A stretch of DNA of 64,000 nucleotides from Pseudomicrostroma phylloplanum (taxonomy: Eukaryota > Basidiomycota > Exobasidiomycetes > Microstromatales), in the NCBI GenBank assembly GCA_039545275.1, contig BCHS01000007.1, positions 682,001-746,000 on the forward strand, written 5' to 3'. Shown here in pieces: positions 9,982-21,100 of this stretch (position 1 is its first letter; the number at the start of each line of letters is the position of its first letter). Both the position numbers and the translations under genes were made by a program. Below the pieces are notes generated by a model. The model had not been told where the DNA came from and made no database searches. It saw nothing but the letters and a program-made list of their open reading frames with translations.

Positions 9982-10691
9982 TGAGCGCAGCCTCGATGCT
10001 GCCCTGCACCTGCCCTGATGGAGTGCTTTCTGCTCAGAGTACAGTGCGAAGGAGAGGCGAGCAGCTTGGTTGGAAGAGCAGAATCTGTGGGCGCTAGACC
10101 TGTTTCAAGTAGTACTTTTGTGGACGCCAGCCACTTGTTGAATCATACTAGAGACACACACTGCATTGGCAGATGACTGTGCGGTTCAGAACGGAGATCA
10201 GCCCGGTTTCCTCTGAACCTCTGACTGGTGTTACGAGGAGTAATGCAGCGCCGAGCAGCAGGTCTGCATTGAGATCTTAGCTCCATGCTCCAAGGTGACA
10301 ATGCCGACCGGATGTGTTCCGTCGATACCGATCGGCCGTGCAGCCACCGGTGCCTGGTGTCCGAGCCGGTGTAAGGACCTGCAGCAACTTCGCGTCCCTT
10401 GGCTAGTTGCGTGACTGATGTTGGTTCATGCCCCTGAGACCAACTCGCGTCCCCGAGGCCGAGTTCGACTTGCTACGCAATCCGTTCAGGTACCTGGCTC
10501 CGGCTTTCGGGAAACTCTGCATGTCCCCGCTGCCGGGTACGCCGGGCAAAACGAGCTGATCCGTTGCTCATGAGAACGCTGGCTTTGAGTGTCCAGTGCT
10601 GATCTTCGAACCTCATCCCAGATTGAAGTCCTACCCAGACTTTGTGCTACATACGCCTCCAAGACACCTTCACACCGACGGCCTGAAGATC
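9982..10691. other. intergenic region between copies 4 and 5
   Basis: No intact gene is seen in 710 bp. It contains the second copy of the duplicated upstream segment. I searched for a decayed sixth copy by the G-x-C-x-C motif and found none convincing. Confidence 0.5.
10475..10534 (+). repeat. duplicated upstream segment, copy B (partner 9431-9491)
   Basis: Partner of 9431-9491, lying ~160-215 bp before the copy 5 ATG. See that entry for the shared blocks. Confidence 0.7.
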
Positions 10692-10946
10692 ATGCACTTC
10701 CAACATTTCAAGCTCTTCCTGCTGAGCGTCGTGCTCGCAGCGACGGCATTTGCTCTCCCCTCCTCCCAAGGTGAGTGACAAGTCTCGACTCAGGTGAAGG
10801 AGCGCGTGCACCTCATCTGACTGCTGGTCTCACCACATGCCAAAGCCGGAGAGCTGTCTACGCGTCTTATTAATTGCGACATTTGCGATGTCAACGGGCC
10901 CTGCTGGGGAGGTTGCGTCTGTGACTCAGACGGACCCCACTGTTAG
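10692..10946 (+). CDS. small secreted six-cysteine (knottin-like) protein, copy 5
   Basis: Predicted secreted 59-aa protein of unknown function. Exons are 10692-10770 (79 nt) and 10846-10946. The 75-nt intron (GTGAGT...AAAG) is in phase 1, as in copy 4. Signal peptide ~1-21, then a pro-region ending Ser-Thr-Arg at residues 31-33. Core cysteines are at 37, 40, 46, 50, 52 and 59 (spacing 2-5-3-1-6), the last being the C-terminal residue. The segment from Cys3 to Cys6, C-WGG-C-V-C-DSDGPH-C, is strikingly like the corresponding part of squash trypsin inhibitors (C-x3-C-x-C-x5-C). This may be convergence. No reactive-site loop can be assigned. Confidence 0.78.
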
Positions 10947-11357
10947 TGAGAGGGCCACCTGCTGTTGCAGCCGTGGCGACCCAGCCAGCGCGTACTTCAT
11001 GGGTTCTTGCTTCCTTTCACGAATTGAGTGAGGCTGCCGGAGACTTTCGAGAGAGAGCAGCCCGAGTCGCACGGCAGTGTTCAAAGCGATACCGGGCGAA
11101 ACACAGTGGCCATTGTAAATATTGTCGGAATAGACTTATGTTCATCGGCACAGGAGTATGGTAGCGAGACGACTCTCGAGTAGAGCCTTTCCCCTCCTCC
11201 ACAAGTGTGAGGACCCAGATTTGCGCTCGCTCGTGTCCCTTTCCGGCCCCCCTTCCGGTCCGGCGACCACCCATATCTTCCCACTTTATCCTCCCTCCGT
11301 CCGAAGCTCAAACCTCCCACCAAGGAGTAGCAGACCCGCCCCCAAGATCGACTCTTG
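10947..11357. other. intergenic region after the six-cysteine array
   Basis: No gene is supported in 411 bp. It holds the copy 5 3' UTR and the YIH1 promoter with a pyrimidine-rich leader. Confidence 0.5.
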
Positions 11358-12788
11358 ATGCTCGTCGATGATCTGATAGCTCAGCTATCAGCCGCAGCCT
11401 GCAGTGCAGAGGTAGATGCGGACCAGTCGAGTTCGTGCCAGGCGCTTGCGGATGAGCTGCTGGCGCTGCAGTCCATCTACGCCCTGGACGATCCGGCAGC
11501 GCTGAAGGTCGTTTTCCTCTACGCCTCGCCTGCAGGAAGTGCTAGTGAAAGTGGTAGACCTCAGAAGGAGCAGCATAAGCAGTCGCTAGCAGAATGGCAG
11601 CCGGGCTGTAAGGTGCGCCTCAGCCTGGACTTACCGCTTGATCTGCCCAATACCCCCTCTGGCTCCTCCTCTACTCCCTCCACCCCTCCCACCTCGATAC
11701 GTCTCTCTATTACACTTCCACCCTCATATCCATCCTCTACTTCTGCACCCCAATTGCAGCTCCTCGACCGCTTCATAGGCGACTACGAAGTCGACTCATC
11801 CCTCTTCGGCCAAGTCCTGCGCACCTTCTTCCACCACAGCGATGCACCAAGCGGCGGCGGGAGCAGGGAAGGAGCAGGCGTGCAGTGGCAGAGCGGAGAT
11901 GTGGTCCTCTTTGAGGGGTGCGAGAGCGTGAAGGAGCGGGTGGAGGGATGGTACAAGGAGCAGAAGAGGCGGGAAGAGGAGAGGAGGAGGAAAGATGGCA
12001 GGGCGGGAGTGGGGGCAGTCGTTGCTTCAGGCGGCGGCAGCGAGATGGCTTCCAACTCGGAGTTCCGAGACGAGGAAGAGAATACGAGTTCAGCCGTTTC
12101 GCGGCCAAGGACTAGCTCGGCGGTGGAAGACCCAGATCTCCGGCGGCTCGTCTCATCCAAGAAGTGGACCTCAACAGCCCCCCTCCTCGAGCGCAAATCC
12201 ACCTTCATAGGGCACGCGACCCGCCTAGACCGGGCAGAGGAAGTGCCTCTCCTGCTGCAGTCTCTTCTGGACCTATACCCAAGGATGGAGAAGGCGACAC
12301 ATCCGCTCATGAGAGCCTGGGTATGTACAGAGGGAGGAGAAGCTGCAGGAGAAGGAGGAGGGGTCGACAAGGGAAGGAAGGTCGTGCATAGGGACTGTGA
12401 TGATGATGGAGAGAGCGCCGCTGGTGGACGCTTGGCCCATCTGCTCGAGATGCTGGTGAGTCTGGCTGATATCGATACTTGCAGGCGTCATTCACTTGCG
12501 GCAAACTCGTTACCTGGACTCGACCTTCTGAACTGCGACGCAGCACCTGGAAAACGCCCTAGTCGTCGTGACGCGCTACTACGGCGGCATCCACCTGGGG
12601 GCAGATCGCTTCAAGGTGAGTAGCTCGAGCGTCGCGGCTTCTCCCTCCCGCTAGCATCAGCTTGAATGACCATGCTCTGACCTCTTACATCCCCCACTAT
12701 GGCGCAGCTAATCAACCGTGTAGCCCGTGATGCACTCGAGGCTGCTGGACTCCTTTCGCAAAGCGGGGCGAAGGGCAGCGGCGGCTAG
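11358..12788 (+). CDS. YIH1: RWD + IMPACT domain protein (YIH1/IMPACT homologue)
   Basis: Predicted inhibitor of Gcn2 activation that competes for Gcn1 in the amino-acid starvation response. Three exons: 11358-12455, 12544-12615 and 12708-12788. Introns 12456-12543 and 12616-12707 are both phase 0 with GTGAG/CAG ends, giving 416 aa. The N-terminus carries an RWD-type segment (LADELLALQSIY, residues ~30-190) with Ser/Thr-rich insertions, then a charged coiled-coil-like Arg/Glu stretch. The C-terminal IMPACT domain starts near residue 275 (LERKSTFIGHA) and ends with the diagnostic VVVTRYYGGIHLGADRFKLI across the last intron. The ATG used is the first in frame after a pyrimidine-rich leader. The protein is longer than yeast Yih1 (258 aa), mainly through linkers. 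Confidence 0.9.
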
Positions 12789-13053
12789 AAGCGGAGTACA
12801 GCTGGACATGATGCACTCTGTATCTCTGTACTTTCTTCACCAATGTTCATACTGATGTATCAGCATACACATATCATCGAAGCTTCGGCAATGAGTGCTC
12901 GCAGATGCATTCGAAAAGCTCGCAGGCAAGCAGGGGGTAACAGTGCTCGTAATTCAGAATGCTGATAAGTGACGAAGAGAGCAGGTATGAACGCCGGATC
13001 TAATTTTGATGACAGACAAAGTAATTGTTCGGGCCCAGTCCGGCTCGGCTAGG

Positions 13054-16000
13054 CTATCCAGCACCTCTGGGCAGCCAGAAGGCATCGTCGTCCTCATCTC
13101 CCACGAAACGGTCGAGCGTGCCGCCACGCTCGGCGCGTTGAGCGGCATCCTCCTCTGCCTCCTCGTCCGAAGCAGCACCAACACCGGTACGTCTACTACT
13201 TGTGTTCCGCGGGGTCCTCCCAGGGGTTGTCTGCTCCGCAAAGGGATCCTGCGCTGCTGCAGCGGAGCCCATCATCGAAGATGGCAGGCCCGCCTCCTCA
13301 TTCTCCTTCTGATCCCCAGTCGGGCCTCGTGGACGATTCCGAGGTGCAGATGCGCGTGGAGCGCCAGCAGCAGCCGAGAGTGTCTGAGCGCCCGAGTCGT
13401 GTTGACCTGCTGCTGCTGCTGCTGCTGTCCTGCCAGATGGGCCTGGACGTCCAGCAGTAGAGTTAGCGCGGGCGGGCAGAGAGGCGTACTGGGGTGGCAG
13501 TTCTAGCAACTCGCCCTGGTCGGCTCCGTCATCGTCGTCGCTTAGACGGTCGTCCATGAGCATACCGGCGTCCGAGTGGATCATGACATTCCCGCTTCGG
13601 AGGGTTCCGCCGGGAGTGGCAGAGCGAGAGATGCCTCCGCCATTGGAGGAGGAGGCTGGTGAGCGTCGATAGGCTTCAGGGAAGGCCGGAAGAGGAGGAG
13701 CGCCGTCGTCTCGTGAAGATTGACCTCGGCGGGGACGAGGTGCGGCGCCTCTTGACGTGGGCGTGTACAGAGACACATTCGAAGCGCTGTCCCCTCCAAT
13801 TGAAGCGCTGCGATACGGCATGCTCCTGCCAGTGCTGGTGCTTCTGCTAGAGGGTCTGCGGTCGTGCAGTTGCACGTCTTCGTATGTGCCCTCGACGTCT
13901 GCTTCCGGTGTGCCCAGGACGCTCCGATACGCCGAGGCGAGATTCGAAGAGCCGCCTCTAGGCGAGCCGAGACTGCCCCTCTTGCCGTGGAAGGGGTCCG
14001 ATGGGGAAGACGTCGACGGGTTCGTCACGATGAGAGTGTCTCTCTCATCTTGAGCCGATCCGTCCACTCTTGATCTGTTGCTGAAAGGGCCAGGCTGTGT
14101 GCTGTCAGCGCTTCGAAGCGAACCGTCCGAATAAGGCACATCGCCCATGATGGGTCTAGCGGGCGTAGGTGGACTGCTGCTCGGAGTGCCAAGGTCATCG
14201 CGGCTACCGTCGATGCGAGGATCGTACATTGAGCTGCCTAGGCTTCGGAAGGAACCGCGTAGGGACTGGCCCCTCTGGAAAGAGGCACCAGCAGGATCGC
14301 TGCTTCCTGACCCCATGCCGTTACCCAGATTCAGCGTGAGTCCACTACCAGGCCCGCCTTCTCCTCCTTTCTTTCTGCTGCCTTTGGCGATGAATCTCCT
14401 GTCGACAGGCATGCCTTTTGGATAATCGCTGCCGCTCGGCATCTCCCATCGCGTCTCCCGCCTCTTCTCTCGCCGCTTGTAGATGGCAAAGAAGACGAGG
14501 GCAATGAGAATGCCTGCCGCTGCTCCAAGTCCGAGGGCGATGCCGACGATGGAACCGGTGCCGAATCTACCACCTGAGTCAGCGCCAGCCTTGTGTATCA
14601 CTGTGTGAATGGTTGTCACCACGCCTTTGTCTGTGGTGACGATGGCGGTAGTCAAGTCCGGTGTGACTGTCATCGGACCAGCGGTCATGGTTGGAGTGGC
14701 GAGACCAATTGGATTTTCGAGGATACAAGCAGAGCCAGAGTACTAAGGGATGAGAGTAGGGAAAGGGTCAGTGCCTCGAGATCACAGCTTGGCCAGCTTG
14801 ACCACGACTATGCTCCTAGACTCACCTGATCGGACCCTACCAGGTTCTTGCCACCAATTCCTCCACTGCCTCCTGTTCCTCCATCAATCATAGCATACGT
14901 GATGTAGGTGCCAGCAGGGATAGCGACTGTCCAATTCATCCCACCTGTTCCATCCGAATCAAGAATGAGATTCTCCGGAGGACTCAGGAGGACAGGAGGC
15001 CGCTTCTCCGGTAGGATCATGGCCACCAGGGGACCCACGAAGCTAGGACCACTGACGTTCCAGCCCAGCTGCCAAGCTTGACACTGCACTGGCCCACCTG
15101 ACGACCAAGTTTCGAACTCCAGGGGGGTGCTATCCCGAGCGCAAGACGTATTTGCGTTGTCCACAGTGATGAAGGCCGAGGTATTGGCCATGAGCCCAGA
15201 AGAGTCAGTGATGGCAGCATAGACGGTTGGAGTGTTGCCGACGGCTATCGGCCCTGCTTGAAACTGGGGAAGCTCGATCTGATACAGCCACAAGCTGAGA
15301 TCGGGGTCTGCGTAGGATGCAGGAACTGAGGGCGATTACGAATAGACATGCGACGATAGCAAATCAGTCTTTGCAACGTGGTGCACAGCACGCTCCCCTC
15401 TGTAGATACTCACTGCTGACAATCGCAAGAGGGAACCACAGCTCAACAAAGATCGCGAGGGTAAAGGGCGCCGTCCCCTTGGAAGGATCCCACGTTATGT
15501 TCAAAGTGGAACAAGTGGCGGGAGGCGACAAGTTGAGATCCACTCGATGGTCTGCTGTGACATTGTCGGTCCCCTGTCGCTTCTGCAGGGGAGCGATGAA
15601 GTCATTGTAGGTGGCCGGCAAGGCCCTCTTGGACAGCTCTCGAGGAGAGAGGCCGAAGCTGGGGTGTCTCTCCGACGCCAGACCTTGGGCTCTTACCAAA
15701 GACGGGCCCAAGAAAGCCAACGAGGCTGCAATTGTTGCAGCTATTGTGACGAGCATATGAAACAGGGAGGAGCCGCCTCTCGAAGATGCCGCTGTGCGTT
15801 TGTTGGGGCGTCTGCCAATGCGCTCAGAGGACGCCGATGCTGATGATGCTGATGATGATGATGTTGGTGTCAGGGGCGAGGAGAAGCCCCTCAGTGTGTC
15901 ATGTTTGGCCATTGATTCGGCATGAGAGACCGTACTGATCTGCGCGTCCCGGCTGCTTCTCGACCTCTTTGGTGTCCCAGGACGTCCTGTCCACGCAGAA

Positions 16001-16446
16001 GCGGGCGTGGTATGAAGTTGCCGGCGGCGGGTCTCAGGAGTAGAAGAAGGAGCAATGGTTGCAAGTGCTGATTTAAATTGTTGCTGTTCTTCCAGAGTCC
16101 GCTTTGACAAGAACGATGATGATTCTGCAACGGATGGTGGTTGTAGTGGCAAGGAAGTGGGACGCGAAAGCACGAGAGCGAGGGCGGGCCCTTGCGAGGC
16201 ACAGGGCGGGTCGTCTGATGCTGAGCTTGCAATCGCACTCGCACTCGAGCTAGGTACCGCCCGCATTCGCCGGGGCCGGGCCGGCAGGGGTGAAGAGGCG
16301 GGCGTGGATGAAGGCGAAGCGCCTGGAGAGGTGGTGGTCCTATCTAGCGATGAGTGGACAGAGGTATCTTGGGAGGATGAGGCTTGGGAGCATTGGCCGA
16401 GTACGCAGCACGAAGGTATAGCAGAGACGTTGCGAATGGGTGCCAT
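13054..16446 (-). CDS. membrane protein with ectodomain, TM helix and long Ser-rich tail; unrecognised
   Basis: I do not recognise the family. Three exons on the minus strand: 16446-15414, 15307-14826 and 14742-13054, with introns 15308-15413 and 14743-14825 (GTGAGT ends), giving 1067 aa. The ATG at 16446 has a good context (A at -3, G at +4). The first ~225 residues are Ser/Pro/Arg-rich. A hydrophobic stretch at ~228-250 (MLVTIAATIAASLAFLG) looks like a signal peptide or signal anchor, so translation may really begin at Met231. The ectodomain has N-glycosylation sites (NVTA, NITW, NWTV) and two Lys-Arg sites. A second hydrophobic helix (~566-592) is followed by KRREKRR, then ~480 Ser/Pro/Arg-rich residues, presumably cytosolic. 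The layout suggests a cell-surface sensor-like protein. Confidence 0.7.
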
Positions 16447-18105
16447 TATGCAATGAGCCTGGAAACAGAGGGATGCTCTCACGGACGGGAAAGGGGGCCA
16501 GGAAGGCCGGCAGGGCCGCGGCGGTAAAGATGCGAGAGGGTGATTTGTGCCTGAAGGAGCTTGAAAGGCGCCGATGCTTGGCAGCAGCAGGGGGTGGGGA
16601 GGGAGGGAGAAGGGAGAAAAGGGGGGGGAAAGAAGGAAAGGGAGATGGCGTAGTGGATAGGAATGTTGAGCAGATGTTCACCAAGGGAGATACGGTCCAG
16701 ACATGGGTCGTGGTGATGATGCGTTGCGAGGTGGTGAGCCAAGCGAAGCAAGCAAGGGGGCGACTGGGGGGGAAGGGGCACCAAGGAAGGGAGCGTGTCT
16801 CAGATTTCCGCCTGCCGTTCCGATGGAGGCGACCCGCGGCCGAACCATACAACACCACCAGCTTCTGTGTCTGTCTGTTGTCTGCAGCACGGTCCCCTCA
16901 CGCAGCAAGGCGACGAGTCCAAGCGGGAACTGGGTTGACCCTTGCCTGCTCGCAGCTATGAACGGCCTCTTTTGCATCTCTTTGCCTGATCAGCTGGCCG
17001 TGCTTCACACATGGTTCGTGACGCTGGAGGCTGTGTACTGCCACGACTCGAGGGCAGCAAGGCCAGGCTCGCCTACACACCTACACACCACACACGCGCG
17101 TGGGAGGCCCAGAGCCACCTGGTCCCCCCAAGGCACCACCCACGATGCAATTGATTGCTGGGTGGTGGTGCTGGGTGTGCAGTCCATACCTCCGGCGCGG
17201 AACTCCGTCCTGTGCCTCTGCTGTAACGCCAACCTCGCCTAAAAGTGTGTGCGAATGTAGCTGCCCGCGTGGGTGCCGACGCTGACGCTGACCCTGATGC
17301 CGATGTGGTGCCCTGTTGCCTCCTGCGTCGAAGCACCACAGAATCCCGAGGGGCGCGTGTGAACCTCGGTTGCCTCTGCCCTCTGCCTAGGGCTCGCTAG
17401 AACCCTTGGCGGAGAGGCCCGACGCGCCTATCTCACTCCCGTTTGCTCTCTGCCGACGGCTCCCCTCCTCCAAGAGCTGCACCTACGGCGTTCTACACCA
17501 GCCTCGTGCTCTCATCCTTTCGTGCGAGTTCGAAGGAGCCAACTTTCGGAAAAAGAAAAGGCAGTGTCAATTCGGAAGATTCGTCGGAGGATCCCGTAGG
17601 GGTGGTTCTATGCTACCTCGATACGGGCTGTACACGTCGAATTCCTGCACTTTTGATCGCCGTGGCCAGGAGTCGACAGACCAAAAGTTGCTGTGGCCTC
17701 CATATTCTGCAACGAAAATAGAGAACAGCCCGAAGCCCTACGCCCTAGACCCTCGTACCCTTGCTTCGTTTCTGCCCTTCGCTGTTCCTTGTCTGCGTCC
17801 CGCATCCCAGTGTGCTTTGCTTCGGAGCAAGCCGGGAGTGCGCTGCGATCTTTGACGCGGGACACGCGGGACATTCGGTGGGCTGACGAGTGGTACGTAA
17901 GGGGGAAGACGAAGAGCCAATGAGCGCATAGCGCAGGAGGCACGGAGCTCGAGCAAGTGGAGGAAATGGGCATGTTGCATTGAGAAGCTAAGGTGCTGTA
18001 CTGTAGAGGTGAACACAAGCGGGAAAGGAAGCAAGGAGACGTAGACGTAGACGTAGACGAATGGAGGAATGACAAAGCAAGCGCAAAGAAGGAGGCAGGG
18101 AGGGC
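16447..18105. other. 1.66-kb intergenic region
   Basis: It lies between the 5' end of the membrane-protein gene (-) and the 3' end of the arrestin gene (-). It has G-rich and purine-rich tracts (16590-16650), a CA-rich stretch near 17080-17100 and a GTAGAC repeat near 18035-18058. No gene is supported. Confidence 0.5.
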
Positions 18106-21100
18106 TCACTCGGCAAGCCGAGCCATGCCTCGACCCTGACGTGTCCTGGCCTCGTACGTCGAGGGAGACATGGCCAAGGTCCCCTCTGCGCCGACGAGCC
18201 TGTCGACCTCGTTTGCATCCAGGAAGCTCTCGTCGCCTTCGTCCTCGCCATCATCCACACCCTGGGGTGACTCGAACCTGACGATTGCCGTTGTCCCGTC
18301 TTCGCCCTCGCCTTCTCCATCACCTTCACCTTCAGCGCTGCTTTCCTCCGTATTGGCCCTCGTCTCCTCATCCCTTAGTGCAGCAGCAGAGAGCATCAGG
18401 TCCCTCTCGCTCTCCAGCTCGGCCATCTCCCTCTCTTGCTCTCGCATCTCCGCTCTAGACTGATCCGGGTCGGTAATATTGCGCAATGCCTCATCTACCA
18501 CCTGCTCCGGAGCCAGAGAATTGTCCAAAGGAAGCTCGAGCTCGTCTTCTTCGTCTTCCTGGTCTCCGACGCCTCCTCTGCCATTGCTGATTGAGGCGCG
18601 AGGGAGGAAAGGGCCTGTGACAGAGCCGCGAGTTGAGAGGGCGGGTCTTCCTGCTTCGCCAAGCGTGCCTCTTCTAGTGAGACGCGGAGGACCAGTAACG
18701 GATCCTCTGGAGGACAGAGTAGGTCTCATGCCAACGCCACCGCCGCCGTTGGCTGCGCTCCCACCTCTTCTTGGACCCGGGTAGGCGGGCAAGTCCTCTG
18801 CCTCGTTCAGTCGAGAGCCGTCGTCCCTGAACAGCTGCGTATACGCCGGCAGGACGGGAGCGCTATTGGGATCCGCCATGGAGATGATCGGCTGAATGAC
18901 TCCCGCATTGGCTTCCCCAGCAGACGTCATAGTGATGGGCATAGGCGCGAATTGATCACTGATCTCCTTTGGAGGAGCTTCTGTGAAGCGGACTGGCACA
19001 CACATCACCAGCGACTGACCCCACTCTCCGTCTCCCGCCAATGGCTTCGGTCCGAATCCGAAGCCCAGCTTGACCTTGAGCTTGTGTCTGACACGCATGT
19101 GTGGGGACTCATAGTCCGGTAGAAGTTGCGGGCTGGCCTCCCTCCGAGCCATGGTGGCCGAAGATGATACAAGCGGGAGATTGACAGTCATCCTGACCCT
19201 ACCTTTCGTGAGATCGACGCCGTGCCCGTCGTCGCCTTGGAAGCTGTAGGACGCTCTGGGCTGGTCTCCGTTGGGGAAAGAGTCGTGGTGTCCTCCCATA
19301 GGCGCGTAGGGCGTCGGAGGTCCAGCTTCTTCGAAGCCCGCCTCTAACATGGCCGTGGCAAAGGCGCTTAGACCTCGGATTGTCGCCTCGTAAGCTCTAC
19401 GTCCGCGTCCGCTTCTCCTACCATCGGGACCAGCAGCTTCTGCCCCGCTTGATGCACCGCCTTCGGGGCCAGAGCCTGTACCCAGGCCTTCGGTGGGTCG
19501 AGAAGCGATACCGTGCTCGTCTACCTCGGCCTGGCCTCGCGAGATTGAAGCCGGAGCGGCAGGTACGCCGTATAGAGATGGGATGGGAGCCCGAGTGGAT
19601 GGTCTGCGGCTACTCGAGCCAGTTGCATTCGCAGCATTGCCGGGAGACAGAGCTTGAGAGGATGATGAAGAGCTCGGCATCCGTCCTGATAGTCCAGCGC
19701 CAGACGGGGTGGCGGATGCTCGGCGACTTCCGTTAGCCCTCCCCACAGGTGACTCATCGCTGAGTGCTCGAGCATCGCTGTTACGCTGTTGCTGGTCTGG
19801 CCGTCTTTCCTTGCCCTTGCCTGAACCATCCTCGACGATCCTCTCTCGATGCTTATTCGCCTTGAAGTTCGGAGGCGGACCCACGACACCTGCTCTGACC
19901 CTTTCGACATCGTTGTTCTCGACAGGAGCGGGGTTTCCAGCTTCCGCCATCGAAAGGTACGTCGCGATGGGGGCCGGATCGTAGCCGATTCTGACCCTGG
20001 CCTCTTGCGAAGAGGCTACACGGCGGTTGTTGATGGGCGGACTGTACTCGGGTACCACGGGTAGATCCGCCGCTGCGATCTTGGCCTCGGTGGGCACCGG
20101 GAAGGTGGAGCAGAAGGTCCTCGAAGGGACCGAGGTGTGTCTTTCCGTCTGTAGACAGACGAGCTCCATGTCTCTCAAACGCAGGCCTCCCAGCTCCCTG
20201 ACCTTGGCCCAGCCAAAGGACCGACCCACTTCAACTTGTACACCAAAGGTGAGTACGTCTGCGCCTTGTACCCGAATATGAGAAGGCACTGAGATGGTCA
20301 GACTGAATGGCAGCCCCTGACCTTCCTGAATGCCAGAATCGATGGGCGGATGCAATATCGGTCGGTGTAAGAAGTGCCGCATGGGAACTCCTCCGTCCGT
20401 CGAAGAGGAGGTAGTAGTCCGTGCTAGTGTCTGGTCCATGACATCTGCGGTGGAACTCGTCCTCACTGGTGCATTTGGTGCTTGGACGGCGCTAGCCACC
20501 TTGGCCGGGTCAAAGGGCGCGTTGAGAGCTGTTGAAGTAGACGGCGAGGGAGCAGCAGGGAGCGAGGGAGCAGCCCTCGGAGTTGTAGCGGGGACGACAT
20601 CTGATGGTTCGGTAGTGGCCTCTGTTGTTGGGCCGTCAGCGTCAACTGCCGGCGCAGACACTGATGGAGCTGGACCGACAGCTGCAGCGGTTTCACTGCC
20701 AGCCGTCACAGTTTGTGAGGTGGCTTGGGTCGATTGTCTTGTCTCCATCGCTGGCTCAGGCTCCGTCGCTGGCTGCACTGCCTCTTGAGCTGACTCTGCC
20801 AAGCTCGCCGGTGCAGTGCTCACAGGGGCTGCAGTGGTGTTGCCGTCGAATAGTCTTGAACCCACTGGCAACAGCGTCCTGGGGAGATCTTGAGCACCAG
20901 CTGGGACATGATCGCCTAGGATCGCCATGCGCGCTACAGGAACAGGCACAACATCCCGACACCTTTGGATGATGATGAGCTGCTTCTTGCTCTTGATCTC
21001 ATACGTTCCATCTGGCAGCTTCTTGGTACCTGCTTGGTCAGTGCGTGGAATGGCGATGCGACCCACAGGGCTGGAACCGCCGCGAGTGCTGCCTGCGAGA

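Noticed and set aside
10947..11164. Sixth six-cysteine gene after copy 5
   Set aside because: Frames with several Cys here lack a signal peptide and the family spacing.
13372..13448. CAG/CTG-rich stretch as an independent repeat
   Set aside because: It encodes the Ala-rich part of the membrane protein on the minus strand.
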